From positions 19,313,164 through 19,377,163 of the forward strand of contig NC_060906.1 of NCBI RefSeq assembly GCF_014805685.1: 64,000 nt of DNA, given 5' to 3'. Positions 50,661-62,480 of this stretch are shown one piece after another. The position numbers and the translations under genes are program-made. This DNA comes from Silurus meridionalis. Taxonomy: Eukaryota; Chordata; Actinopteri; Siluriformes; Siluridae. How positions within the stretch are numbered: position 1 is the first letter of the stretch; each line of letters begins with the position of its first letter. Below the pieces are notes generated by a model, which was not told where the DNA came from, did not search any database, and saw nothing but the letters and a program-made list of their open reading frames with translations.

Positions 50661-51089
50661 AAGAGCCTGGGCTGTAATTTCATAACGCTTCTAATCTATA
50701 TACGTTATTAAAAGATTAATAATTATATTTTTGGCATAAATTTATTCTCTGTTGTTTGCTCCAATTTCCTTTTTGCATTTTTTATCTTTTATTCTTTTAA
50801 ATGTCTCATTCTCTCCTTTCAGGTTATAGCTACATTCTGTGTTTATCTTTTATATTGTAAAATATAATTTTTACATCATTGCTCCTGTTTTTCATTGTCA
50901 AACAATTAAAAACACAAAAATTGCCGCATCAAAGTATCCTCGGCAGGTCTTGAATAAAAAATGCTGTACTCAAAAAGGAAATCTTTTAAAACAGTATCTG
51001 TGCACTATACTGTATTGGAAAGCACCTGCAGTAGTGTTGTTGTTTTTTCTTGCAGTGGATCATCTTGTGAGGCCGACGTAGCCTTTCTT

Positions 51090-51600
51090 CACATGGAGCT
51101 TAAATGATTGGTGAGGGAATTAAATGGAAGTAGTAAAAATAGATGCGAGAAAAAAGAATCAGCTGTGACGGTGGTCTGTGCTCTGTCCCACGTGTATATC
51201 CTACAGCTGAAATCACTAAAGATGTTTGTGTTTGGAGGGAAAATTTCACATCTATCATTCAGTTGAGGGCGAACAGTTGACATACCCCCTCGATGGAGGA
51301 CAAGGAAAAAGCAGTGGAGCTTTAGGGGCTTTGTTTTGCACAGTCTTTCCCTCAGCCCGGACTCGTTCACTTCATATTGCTTTTACTGATGTTTCAGTCA
51401 TTTGATTTTTATGCCGCTGCTGTGGCCTCAGCAGTGACTAAACCCCAGCCTGCACCTTTAATCATTACTCTGGAACATGGTATTAAACAGATGTTAAAAG
51501 GGAAACCCCAGTCCGAAGCATTATAAAGTGTGTTAGCACTCACTTTGGGAATAGTCGGCAATGCTGAGAGATAAAATGCAAATGACTTCATGTTCTACAT
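51090..51600. promoter_or_regulatory. Candidate conserved non-coding element 7
   Basis: About 500 bp of repeat-free, balanced sequence with blocks such as ggagcttaaatgattggtga, tgccgctgctgtggcctcag and gcctgcacctttaatcatta. The minus-strand frames at 51089-51370 and 51409-51591 resemble no protein I know. One of the stronger candidates by appearance; conservation is untested. Confidence 0.32.
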
Positions 51601-52214
51601 TATTAAAAGGCCAACCCTAACAATGACATCATATGATCCTGATTCATTCCTGTTTTCTTGCCTAGGTGGTTTGGGTGCTGTGGATTTACTTAATGGGTTC
51701 AGCTCAAATAAAAGAGGCAATACATCTTTAGAAGTTCAAGCCAAAGTATTAATCATTTGATCCAAAGTGAGAGAAACTTGATTATGTTGTTATGGCCTGA
51801 AATACTGATGGCTATATGAGTCATTTCAGTGATGTGAAGAGAAATATCCTGTGAAACCTTAATCAGACTTTTTTACAGCTGGTTGCTGTCATAGGCGTGT
51901 CGGGATTCCGTCAAATCTCGTTTTCATTTAAATTACTTTTATACATTTAGATGAACATGTAAAGACAAATAGTATGAAATAACCGAATTTTGCCAGGATT
52001 ATGGATATGACTATGTTTCCCATAAGCCATTGCATTGTCACATGTTATATGACGACTTTCAACACTGTTTCCTGTTCATGGCAATTCACTGCATTCTTGG
52101 TCTATTGGTTTTCTATAGATGGTTATCAGCATTTCAAGTTATGCTTCATGTTCAGGTTTGTGTTTAGATTCTTTGACTTTTCTTGTATTGCTAGTTTTCT
52201 TTTCTTGTTTACTC

Positions 52215-53335
52215 GCTCAACAGTAAAAGACCTGGGAGTTATTTTAGACAGTAACTTGTCTAATCATATCACGCATATATCAAAAACAGCCTTCTTCCAC
52301 CTTTGAAATATTGCTAAGCTAAGAAACATGTTGTCTATATCTAATGCAGAGAAGTTCGTCCATGCATTCATGACCTCCAGACTGGACTATTGAAATGAAT
52401 TACTAGGTGGTTGTCCTGCATCATTAATTACAAGCTACAGTTAGTCCAGAATGCAGCAGCCAGAGTTCTCACAAGGTAGAAAAAATAAGAACATATAACC
52501 CCAATCTGATCATCCCTACTTACATGGCCCTAAATGCTTTAGCTTCCATGTATCTGTGTAGTCTTCTAACACGCTACAATCCGTCAGGCTCCTTGAGATC
52601 TCAAACTCCGGACTTCTAGTAGTTCCTAGAATAGCAAAGTCTACTAAAGGTGGTAGAACATTTTCACATTTAGCTCCTAAACTTTGGAATAGTCTTCCTG
52701 ACAGTGTTCGGGGCTCAGACACACTCTCCCAGTTTAAGTGCAGATTAAAAACATATCTTTTCAGCAAAACCTACACATGACATACATCACATATCATAAC
52801 CTTGTGCTCCAGTACATCTGATCAAACACACATTATCAACTTGTGCTTGTTAATATTATGAACATCAGCTACATTCATTCCTTTTCACTGCTTCTCTCTC
52901 TCTACCCACCCTGAGGTTGCACCAGCTCCAGTTGTGTGCCCCACCTCATTAAGATTATGGACCTTCAAAGAGTCTGGACATTGGACGTCTTTGAATGTTT
53001 AAAGGTTGTGACATGGAAGAGTAAGTGTTTGATCTATGATGATCACAGATGTTGAGCTATTCTATGAGTTGCTCAGTAGCTCTGAATGTATAAGACTGTA
53101 GAAAAAAACTACTCATAATCTCACACTCCCTGTTCCTTTTTTGAGTCTAGTTCCTCTGAAGGGTTCTTCCTCATACCATCTAAGGGAGTTTGTGCTTCAC
53201 CCCTTGCTGCTTATCAGAGATAAACACACATTCACTTATATTAAAACGTTTTGTTATATAATTCTTACATTCTGTGAAGCTGCTTTGAGACCATTTCCAT
53301 TGTGAAAAGTGCTATAGAAATAAACTTGACATGTC
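52215..53335 (+). pseudogene. 5'-truncated L2-like LINE: RT C-terminus and 3' UTR
   Basis: From about 52218 the + strand reads VKDLGVILDSNLSNHITHIS KTAFFHL. With frame changes it then reads RNMLSISNAEKFVHAFMTSR LDY, QLVQNAAARVL and, near 52600-52760, text corresponding to GLLVVPRIAKSTKGGRTFSH and LWNSLPDSVRGSDTLSQFK. This is the C-terminal part of the fish L2 polyprotein. A decayed 3' UTR follows to the canonical tail tgtgaagctgctttgagacc ... aaaagtgctatagaaataaa (to about 53330). Stops (for example TGA in the LDY block) and 5' truncation make it inactive. Confidence 0.82.
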
Positions 53336-54049
53336 TCTTTTTGCAAATCAGAATTTCCTGGAATTTGAACACAGTAATGCAGACGTACGAATGTTTTATT
53401 GTTTATTTTATTGATGGTGTAATCATGTTACTAGTCATAATGGTATGTAGCAGTCTGTTTAAAGAAAGACTATATTGTGTCATGGGACATGGTGAACTAA
53501 GGTGATATTAAACTCTTCTCTGCAGAGCTTTTTCTGCATGTACGCAGAAGGAAGAAAAGACAAAATAAGAAATGTGTTAAATGTAATGTGCCATAGAAGT
53601 AGATTGATTATTGCCCAAATTTCAGGTGCCTTTATAAGCCTAATTAAAATATCCTGGTAAAATACCAGTAAGATACCTGCACAAATAAAACAATAGTGGG
53701 TTTTTTTAATGTGGTGCAAAATTAATTGTATTTTTAGATTTTCTGTTTAGTTAAAAAAAAAAAAAAAAAGAAATCTTCATTCACCATTTCTGACAACATC
53801 CACCCAAATTGATGTGGCTTGCCTTATTCAAATGTCTAATTACCAATAAATGCTTTGAGATCTCAGAGGGAAAACACAATGCACACAAATAACTTTTAAC
53901 AATAACATTTGTATATTTTGCTTGGCCGAATGCAGTGCCTCGAGTCAAATCCATGTGTCTTTTAGTACTATTTAATGTAGAGACTCCAAAACCCACAAAT
54001 GCAGTATAACCCAATGGAATGTTCTGAATACATACCGATATGCCAAATG
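53336..54049. other. Intergenic, no gene recognised
   Basis: Spacer with a poly-A run at about 53753-53769. Open frames lack domains. Confidence 0.45.
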
Positions 54050-54560
54050 TGTGATATATCCTTGCTTCTTCTGGAGCAGTGATGGAGCACTCTGGATTGA
54101 TGGGTATATCCAGGCCTTGTGTTTCAGCTGGAGCTTGCTTTACTTCCTCCTGTTTTTCTGTGTGTTGGTGGCCTGAGCTTAATCGGCCCAGGCTCCCTCA
54201 GTGGCTATAAATTGCTCAGATGCGATGAAGTCCTTGTGTTCCTTCCTCAAGCTGCTGGATGAAATCCACAGAGCCGTGTTTTGACAGCCTGAGGCCCTAA
54301 ATCATTGTTTTATGACGGACGGGGAAAAAAGAAAACGTGTCCATGTTTCGAGTGCTGATTTATGCTCATTGGAGTCTGGAGAGTTTGATCATTTGGCCCA
54401 AGCAGATGGATAGAGAGATACCACAGGGCTACTCTGTCCTCATGTTCTCACCACACTGAGCACAAATGGGGTCCACATGCTGGAAGAAGGACTCATTTCT
54501 GAAACATCTCTGTTGAGATACAAGCAGCCAGCAGCATCTGTCACTCAATGATATCAGCTT
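54050..54560. promoter_or_regulatory. Candidate conserved non-coding element 8
   Basis: About 500 bp of unusually complex, GC-richer, repeat-free sequence (gtggcctgagcttaatcggc, gtggctataaattgctcaga, gaaatccacagagccgtgtt, gccctaaatcattgttttat). No long ORF. By composition this is the best enhancer-like block in the desert. Confidence 0.35.
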
Positions 54561-55614
54561 TCAGTGATTTGTAGACGTTAACCACAACCAGCACTGTTAA
54601 TAACACAGGCATCTGTGTAAAATTACGAAAAATGGCTTGCGATAGCCTCAATTACTTTTCTAAACATTTTGTACAATGAAAAATTTGACCGGTAAACTAG
54701 AATGTGGGTAAAATGAATCATTAAGTAGGTTTTATTTCTTTGTTTGTTATACATCTTTAACTTTTACAAGAGTTTTAAGAATCATAGTGTAGCAAAATAA
54801 TACTCCCTGTGATTGTTTCCTGTCAAGGATTTTATCTAAAACAATTCTGATTTGAAAAAAAGTCTTGTAATCAGAGCTATTCAATAGACCAAGTCAATAA
54901 TTGTTTAATTAATGAGTAAATGAAGTAATGAATGAAAATGTTCAGGAGGGATACACTAAATAAATTTTTGGTCCAGGTGACCAGTGTTTTAAAGCAGTTC
55001 TGAAGAAATGCAGGTGTGGATGCAATGGTCATCCTGACCAAGGTAAAACTTACTGTGAAGAAATAAGGATATCAGATTACTCTCCTAAATATCTATACTA
55101 AATTACCTGGAGTATTCAATATGGCAGATTTATTTAATTTAATTACATATTCTAATTGGAAATCAACTTACCTGTAACTGAACTGAAAGATTTGGGAGAA
55201 AAAAGTGCTAGTTTCTGTTTTTCCACTAGGGGGCAACAACAAACAAGTGAAACCCACTACCATAAACAGTTCTACGTCAGCTATGATGATTAATGATTCA
55301 TTTGTAATTGTTTTTAGTAGCAGAATATTCTTTATTGCAAATAATTTGTGTGTTTCAATGCTGACATGCAAATTGGAGACAGACTATATCCCAGTTTTTA
55401 AGATTTAGAAAATAAACTGGTCATGGATACTTTAACATTCTTTGAACTGCAATCTAAAATGAATACAAATTCCTAATTAAAATTTCAGAGGTTTGATGTT
55501 GGAGTTATCTAAACAACTTAATTGTGCTTTAATAATTTCTTTTAAAATAAGCATGTATCTGTAAATGCTTTGTGAAATGTTCATAAATTTGTCCCATCAA
55601 TGCCTATTAAAAAA
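54561..55614. other. Intergenic, no gene recognised
   Basis: AT-rich spacer. The block cactagggggcaacaacaaac near 55225 is unique-looking but short. Confidence 0.45.
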
Positions 55615-55802
55615 AACAAATGTACTGTACATTTGCAGCATTTGGCAGACACCCTTATCCAGAGCGACTTACAACTGAGCAGGGGATGGTTTTAGGGCTT
55701 TGCTCAAGGGCCCAGCAGTGGCAGCTTGGTGGTGGTGGGATTTGAACCTGTGATCTTCTGATCCAAAGCCCAATGCCTTAACCACTGAGCTACCACCTAC
55801 TG
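55615..55802 (-). mobile_element. tRNA-derived SINE (V-SINE-like)
   Basis: On the minus strand the element begins with a tRNA-like head. A box A-like block tagctcagtggttaaggc is followed about 30 bp later by a box B-like block caggttcaaatccc. A body follows (gctgggcccttgagcaaagc) and then the conserved domain cgctctggataagggtgtct gccaaatgc. Internal RNA polymerase III promoter boxes in this spacing are diagnostic of tRNA-SINEs. The name V-SINE is from memory of the shared domain. Confidence 0.8.
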
Positions 55803-56312
55803 TGTTTTGCACCAAACCTTTTGAAATGACTCATAAAAATAAATTCAGATTTGAATAGAATAAAAGACTAGATTTAAGATGTGTTAAGGAATGGCAGTGT
55901 ATTTTAGAAAGTCTGGTGCGTGCTGGCTGTAGAATGTAAACTGCATGCTCGGTAGCGATGATATAAGCATAGTCATTTTCCAACAATGATACAGTAATGA
56001 TTTATGCCAGCTCTGTGGGATTACTTCAGTAAGAGTCAGAAAATGGCACCCATTTGCATTATCATTTCCATTTTCTTTTAATCCTTTTCATAACTACTTG
56101 AAGAACTATTTGAACGGAGTCTAGACAAAAATATGTAGCTTCTTTTTCATTATTTTGAGTGCCTATGCATTTGTTCTAATGGATCAAGAGTAATGAGGCA
56201 GCTTTTACATCCTGTAGCTTTGTCTGCAATAATATCCTCTAAAATGCTGCTCAAATGCACTGGATATTTTAATAATTTTTTTTATTTATTGAATTTTATT
56301 TATTTTTTAACA

Positions 56313-56405
56313 CAGGTTGGATACTTATGTGGCTGTAATGTGTCGGAGGTCACGGCCCATCTCTCGGACAGTGGTGGTCTGACCTCAGGGACACAGGATG
56401 CCTAA
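56313..56405 (+). other. Possible isolated 3'-terminal exon
   Basis: A T-rich tract (56275-56312) ends in tttttaacacag, a good acceptor. It is followed by a GC-richer stretch that stays open for 30 codons (VGYLCGCNVSEVTAHLSDSG to GTQDA) and stops at TAA. The abrupt change from low-complexity AT to balanced sequence is exon-like. No upstream partner exon and no known protein are recognised. It could equally be an lncRNA exon, a conserved element or chance. Confidence 0.25.
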
Positions 56406-56499
56406 ACCACACTGGCACTCGTTCACTTTTCCAGAAAGCTCACTGAGGAACGCAGGAAGCCAAGAAAACTAAACAATGTCTCGGATCATAAGCTAGCAG

Positions 56500-57450
56500 A
56501 TGTTAAATTGAAAAAGAATTGATTCTTTGGATTTTTTTGCAGGAGCGACCATGATTTTTAGTTTTTTCCTGTGAGAAAGTTGTCTTGTCTTTTCTTCGTT
56601 TTTGATTTTTCTATTTGGAGACATAAGAATGATGAGGTTATATAAGATAAGAATTTGCTCGCTCTGTTCCAGTGAAGATATGAAAACAAAGAAAATGTTG
56701 ATAGATCTTGAGTTATTAGAATTGTTTTTAAAATGCATATTCATATGGTCAAAGTTAATATTAAGCAGAAAATCCACGTATGAGCATGGTCTCAAATTAG
56801 ACAATATCCTACTCAAATCATGCTATGAGCCTTTTTGTTTGTTTTTGAAATCCGTCTTCTCTCAATATGGTTAATGCCGGTTCTGAATACTGGTATTCTC
56901 ATGAGCAGTTGTTTTTTTTTTTTTTACCCAAAACATTTTAGTGAATCATTTGAATTATCAAACATTTATTTAGACTTCATTATGTGACTTATACAATGTA
57001 AAGAATGAAGAAAAGCTCAGCCCTGTGTTTTAAGTCATAACTAGCAAAATCAAAATGAGCCAAACTGAGCCAACAATATTGAACACACAAGTTCAATAAT
57101 AAATGACATAACTGACTCAAAATAAACTGAATAGCGTCACTTACAAAAAAATTAATACATCATTAAATGTGTTCATTCAAAGACCTATTGTAAGTAATTA
57201 TCACAAACAAAAAAATTTTTTATATATATATATGTATATGTATGTATATGTATGTCTTTAAACAAACAAAAACTTAGTGAGAACAAAGTGAGAGGGAGAA
57301 CAAAGTGATAAAATACTTATCAACATCAACATTTACAACACCAAATACTTAATAACTGACCAACATTAACACTTTTATATAAAGCTGTTGCAGACAAAAG
57401 CAGTCAACAAAAAGAGGATTTATATGTGCAGCATTTTGGTTTACTTTTGG
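56500..57450. other. Intergenic, no gene recognised
   Basis: AT-rich spacer. Overlapping frames near 56493-56874 on both strands have no domain. A short TATG patch is at about 57220-57255. Confidence 0.45.
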
Positions 57451-57454
57451 GCTT

Positions 57455-57489
57455 TTTTTGACTGACTGACTGACTGACTGACTGACAGA

Positions 57490-57586
<97 letters not shown>

Positions 57587-57587
57587 C
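57455..57587. repeat. Compound microsatellite (TGAC)n(GTCT)n(ATCT)n
   Basis: About seven TGAC units, then five GTCT units, then some 19 ATCT units. This is stepwise conversion of one tetranucleotide into another. Confidence 0.95.
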
Positions 57588-58679
57588 AGTTTCTTGGCAG
57601 ATTCATTTCTCCTTCAATAACATGCCACTGTACATCACTCTATTCATTACATTACATCACCCTATAACATTATACACCCAGCCTTTCTCCTATACTCTAT
57701 AAAGTTCTGTATTTGTTTCATCTAACTTGAATATATTGTTAAAAAATATAAAGGACTTTGTCAAAATGTATTTACATGGGCATCTATATGCTCGCCTTTT
57801 TGGAATTTGGCATGTTGTGTAGGCGATTGTTGTTCCTCTTGTCTTACTTTAGTTATCATTAATTTATTACAGAGAATTTGGTAAAATCTGACACCTGTCT
57901 AGCTGTATTCTATATGTACACTAGGAATTCTGTTCATCCCAAAACCAAAATTGTACCATTGTTTAATGCTCATGCATGATACCAAGATGTCTCCAGATAC
58001 CAAGACAGAGCTTTAACACAGGGTTGCATGCAGAGAGCACAGTAGCAATCCAGTAAAGGAAACTACAGGCACATCAACTCTGGTCATTCTTAAAAATAAA
58101 GAGTGAACCATTTATGGCTTGAGCTGAGTGATGTTTTCTCATGTGTACTGCTTATGACGGAACAAGCAGAGTTAACAGAGATTCCATGTCTGTCCTTGAT
58201 TGATATAACTGTCCACTGAAATGAGCTGAAAACATTGTGCTGACTGAGCGTTCACTGTGGTGCTTTTCATCACACGTGTGCAGCAGTCTCTGGCTTTTTT
58301 CCCACACTGTCCAGTGCACAAGCACACAGCATGGAAAACCATTTCAGCAGTAGACACGGCTTCGCTGGTGGCCAACAATGTGGTCCATTCAGCCCTTTAG
58401 CCCTGCTCCTGCAGATGAGGTTTCCTTCCCAGATAGCTGGCAGGCAGTCAGAATAAATGTCTCCATCTGAGTGTTTCAGAAATTAAAACTCTGTAATGTA
58501 AGAAAATTCCCCAAAACCTGATTTAAAATTTTTTTTTATCACAATATGTATTCGTATTAACCCATGTATATTGAGTAAAAAAAAAAAAAATCTTCGATTA
58601 CTTCAAGTAGACCCAAATAATGATCCATGTTTGTATTAAAATGCAAAAGTGCAAGTGAAAGGAAAAATAAATTTACACT

Positions 58680-58681
<2 letters not shown>
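57588..58681. other. Intergenic, no gene recognised
   Basis: Mixed spacer. The part at 58180-58450 is more complex (ctgtccagtgcacaagcaca, gacacggcttcgctggtggc), but its minus-strand frame matches nothing known to me. Confidence 0.4.

Positions 58682-58716
<35 letters not shown>
58682..58716. repeat. (CA)n microsatellite
   Basis: About 16 CA units. Confidence 0.93.
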
Positions 58717-58719
<3 letters not shown>

Positions 58720-58804
58720 AGAGGGTTAAATAGTTAAAAGATAATTAAGGGATAAGAAAGGTCACCATCATTTCTTTTAAGAATATTTTTTACTAATATA
58801 TATA

Positions 58805-59150
58805 AACACACTATATGGACAAGTTTCAACTGTGCTTTTTGAACATCATTTTCTACATTTAATCCCACATTTGCTGTTATAATAACCTCCACTCTTCTCA
58901 GAAGATGATTCTCTAGATTTTAGAGTGTAGATTTTAAAATCTGTTATTAAAGTCTGGTACTGTAGGTGAGGTGAGGAGGCCTGGAGTGCAGTATTTCAAT
59001 TCGATTCATCCCAAAGATGTTAAATAGTGTTTAGTTCTGAGCTCTAGCAGGCCATTAAAGCTCTTCCCATGTAAAAAAAAAAAATCTTAATAGAGCTACA
59101 GGGACATTGGTGGTCATGCTGGAAAGGGTTTGTATCTTCTAGTTCAAGTG
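58805..59150 (-). mobile_element. Tc1/mariner-like fragment (family A)
   Basis: Starts with the terminus-like cactatatggacaagtttca. It continues with catttgctgttataataacc, tccactcttctcagaagatg, gaggaggcctggagtgcag and gttctgagctctagcaggcc. The same text order is seen at 2230-2445. The transposase is antisense and dead. Confidence 0.65.
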
Positions 59151-59839
59151 AAGACCATGTGTGTAGTCGTTTTTTTAATTATTTGTTAAATAATGGTTTA
59201 TTATTAATTATCTAAAATGTTGTAATAGCGGTTTTTAAATAAATACCTGAATAATTTCAAATATGTTTTAGATTTGTAGTTTCATGAAAGTACACGATTC
59301 ACTTACGTCTCTTGTACAGCAGGTGGAGCCAAAGCATTAAAAGTAAACCACTAACCCCCCAAATGGTTACCTTCAGATGTAGCATTCTAATCTTCCTTAC
59401 ATCAGGCCTGAAGTCTAAACTAGACAAACCCAAGAAGAAAATTATCTGATTTATGTGCACTCATAAAACATACAGCATGCTGAGAAACACAAACAGGGTG
59501 AACATCACATCACCGAAAATGCTTGAATTCTTTAAAACATTTAATAATGTAAAACCATTAAGCCTTAAACATAATGAAACAGACATAATGAAAATGAACC
59601 AAATCAGTTTAAACTTCTATAAATGCAAATTATTATTCAGTTTAAAATAAACAAACAAACAAACAAACAAACAAACAAAAACACCCATTTCATTATGATT
59701 CAAGTAAACAATTTGTCTAGTTTTGTAATCAATTTGGGAAAATAATATTAAACTTTACCCAACAAGCTAATTGAAATATGCATTTTTTTTAGCTTGAAAT
59801 GCTCATAATTAGTTTAAGGTGGCTTTATGCTCCAAATCA

Positions 59840-60090
59840 AAAATGTTTTGGCTTTCATGTGATATCAGAATTTCAGCAGTAGGCCCATATTTGTATATTT
59901 AAATTCACATTTGTTTCCTGGTATAGCTGATAACAATCATTTTCCTCAAACCTTGCATGTCCAACCACAGAACTGTCATTGGATGATGTTGTTGTTGTTT
60001 TTGTTGTTGTTGTTTTTCCCTTTTTTTCCTCTCCAATGCATTCTGTCTAAAACAACTCTAGAGACTGTTGAAAATTGTGTTGATCTCATG
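59840..60090 (+). mobile_element. TIR DNA transposon fragment (family E, copy 1)
   Basis: The segment tttcagcagtaggcccatat ... cacatttgtttcctggtata gctgata ... cctcaaaccttgca, then the block tctagagactgttg, is repeated with about 80% identity by eye at 62540-62725. There the element continues to its terminus. A short (GTT)n interruption lies at 59985-60015. Confidence 0.6.
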
Positions 60091-60399
60091 AAAATCACAT
60101 ATTTGCACAAAATAATTTAGTACAGAATTTAAGGCAATTAAATAATTCTAATTATTCTTCTAATAATTATATTTACATATTTACACCTTACAGATGTTAC
60201 AATAGTAATGTATCATAAAATTAAGCTTTTGTCCCCCCTAAAACAATTAAAAACTATTTAAATGCCACAATTGAAAACTCAGGGTAGAGAACAATAAATA
60301 TTTAATAATTTCATACAAGGCCATCAACACACACAACTGCACCCCCACCCCCACCCCTATTTAACATAATGAATCAGATTATTTTAGGACTTTTATCCC

Positions 60400-60640
60400 T
60401 TTTACATTCTGATTCCCTGAACCTCTTTACTTCACCTGTCGAGATAAAAAAATAAAAGCCCCTCATAATTGTGTCTGAAACCAACAGAACATTTTGTTTA
60501 CAAACTGTAATTGCTGGGTTTTGTGTAAGTCTGTCATTTCAGCTTGTTTTTTATCATTGTGTGAGAGGGGCCGCTTTGTTCAGCTTTAATCATCAGCTGA
60601 CCCTCAAGATACAAAAACACACACTGTTTGCACAGGCTGT
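60400..60640. promoter_or_regulatory. Candidate conserved non-coding element 9
   Basis: Repeat-free block with cacctgtcgagataaaaaaa, gtttacaaactgtaattgct and tgagaggggccgctttgttc. Contains forkhead-like (TTGTTTAC) and TAAT cores. Candidate enhancer by appearance only. Confidence 0.3.
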
Positions 60641-60702
60641 GTGTGTGTGAAGCTGATATGAAAAAATGGCCTTTCCTTTAACCAAGCAGTCTAATTCAAT
60701 AG

Positions 60703-60703
<1 letters not shown>

Positions 60704-60737
<34 letters not shown>

Positions 60738-60752
60738 ACACACACAAACACA
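60704..60752. repeat. (CA)n microsatellite
   Basis: CA tract with one AT interruption. Confidence 0.93.
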
Positions 60753-60905
60753 AAAATTACCAGTTTGTCAGCTCAAATGAGTCAACTTTACTGTCTTTAT
60801 TACTATATTATATATTTGCTATTTTTATTTAATTTCTAAACAGTATTTTATTGCTGAAGTGACAATACTACTACTTTAATAATAGTAATTTTCTGCAGTT
60901 GATAA

Positions 60906-60921
60906 ACAAACAAACAAACAA

Positions 60922-60992
<71 letters not shown>
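60906..60992. repeat. (CAAA)n(TA)n compound microsatellite
   Basis: Four CAAA units then about 34 TA units, ending at the left terminus of the MITE at 60993. TA is the Tc1/mariner target, so the microsatellite was probably the insertion site. Confidence 0.95.
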
Positions 60993-60998
<6 letters not shown>

Positions 60999-61414
60999 TA
61001 CAGACCAAAAGTTTGGACACACCTGCTCATTCAAAGAGTTTTCTTTATTTTCATGACTATGAAAATTGTAGAGTCACACTGAAGGCATCAAAACTATGAA
61101 TTAACACATGTGAATTATATACATAACAAAAAAGTGAACTGAAAATATGTCATATTGTAGGTTCTTCAAAGTAAGCATCAAGAGAATGCCAAGAGTGTGC
61201 AAAGCAGTAATCTAAGCAAAAGGTGGCTACTTTGAAGAACCTACAATATGACATATTTTCAGTTGTTTCACACTTTTTTGTTATGTATATAATTCCACAT
61301 GTGTTAATTCATAGTTTTGATGCCTTCAGTGTGACTCTACAATTTTCATAGTCATGAAAATAAAGAAAACTCTTTGAATGAGCAGGTGTGTCCAAACTTT
61401 TGGTCTGTACTGTA
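60993..61414. mobile_element. Palindromic Tc1-like MITE (family C)
   Basis: The left end cagtacagaccaaaagtttg is matched by the right end caaacttttggtctgtactg. Nearly perfect inverted arms of about 175-185 bp meet around a roughly 55-bp loop (61172-61228) that carries gaatgccaagagtgtgcaaa. That loop text and the arms correspond to the terminal part of the Tc1-like copy at 44385-45486. The whole internal transposase is absent, so it can only move in trans. The high arm identity suggests recent origin or arm-to-arm conversion. Confidence 0.85.
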
Positions 61415-62129
61415 TATAAAATACAAATAAATATTATATATTATTATATATAATATTATTCAGAAAATAGCCCTTTTTGAGTGCAGTAATGTCCAGGGTC
61501 TGTATGCAGTGATGCATTAAAAAATTTGATATTTGTTCTTGAAACCTATAGGTTAAATGTGATAAATAATCTGGGATGATTTTTCTGCTAATCATAGGTG
61601 AGATAGTAATTATTTGAGTTCAACTTAGACTTTCTGTCAGTGCGAAACAGCCTTTTTCTCACACCACACTGCATAAACACCAGAGACTCTCTAGTTGTTT
61701 ATGAAAATTCCAGCAGCTTTTAAAATGCTCAAAAGCTCAGAAACTAAATGCACAGCATTTCTGCCATCAACAACCTTGCCATGTTCAAAGCCACTGAGCT
61801 CTAATTAAAGCTTTTGCCTTGTATCCATTTTATGCATTGCACAGAGCATCAGCCTCTAACATTAATGTCTTATTATTTATTCATTATTCATTATTCACAT
61901 AAAGATTTACAGTATTCATCAAAAAATGGTTGTCTTTTTTTAGGCTGCTACAGTAATTAAAATAAACTCAGTTCTGCAAAAAACATCAACAACTTGAATG
62001 CAGTAAAAGAAAATGACAGGCAGATTCCACAAAGCTGACACCCCACATCATCTACTTTTCCATTTTCATTTTCTTACTTCTTGTGCACAAATCCCTTAGT
62101 CAGAAAAAAGTAGACCCTCATCTCCTCCT
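61415..62129. other. Intergenic, no gene recognised
   Basis: Spacer. The part at 61750-61870 (accttgccatgttcaaagcc, ctctaattaaagcttttgcc) is complex and may belong with the candidate regulatory blocks. Confidence 0.4.
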
Positions 62130-62480
62130 CCTCCTCTCTCTCCCAATCACCTTGCATACTTCTCCTTTTCGTTCCTCTTTCCTTGCTTTCACAGGAGACG
62201 TCCCACCCGCTGTTTGCTTTGTACGAGCAAACAGATTGTAAAGCTGCTGATAATTTTTTTGCCCTGACCATGTCATTTACAGCTGTCACCTGCGCCGCTC
62301 AGCTCTGTTTGCTCTATTAAATTATGAGGAGAATAGCCCGGCGTTTGCATATTAAAAATCACCTCAGTCCATTTCCAATTCCCCCTTATCTGAAATTCAT
62401 AGGAAGGCAAACACACACCGGACAGGCTGCTCCTCTGTCGCCATGGCTACCGAAAGGAGACAAGAATGCAAAATCTCACA
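62130..62480. promoter_or_regulatory. Candidate conserved non-coding element 10
   Basis: About 350 bp of repeat-free, balanced sequence (gaccatgtcatttacagctg, tcacctgcgccgctcagctc, gcgtttgcatattaaaaatc, ctgtcgccatggctacc). It includes an octamer-like TTTGCAT, E-box CACCTG and TAAT cores. Together with 54050-54560 it is the most enhancer-like block seen. Conservation is untested. Confidence 0.35.
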
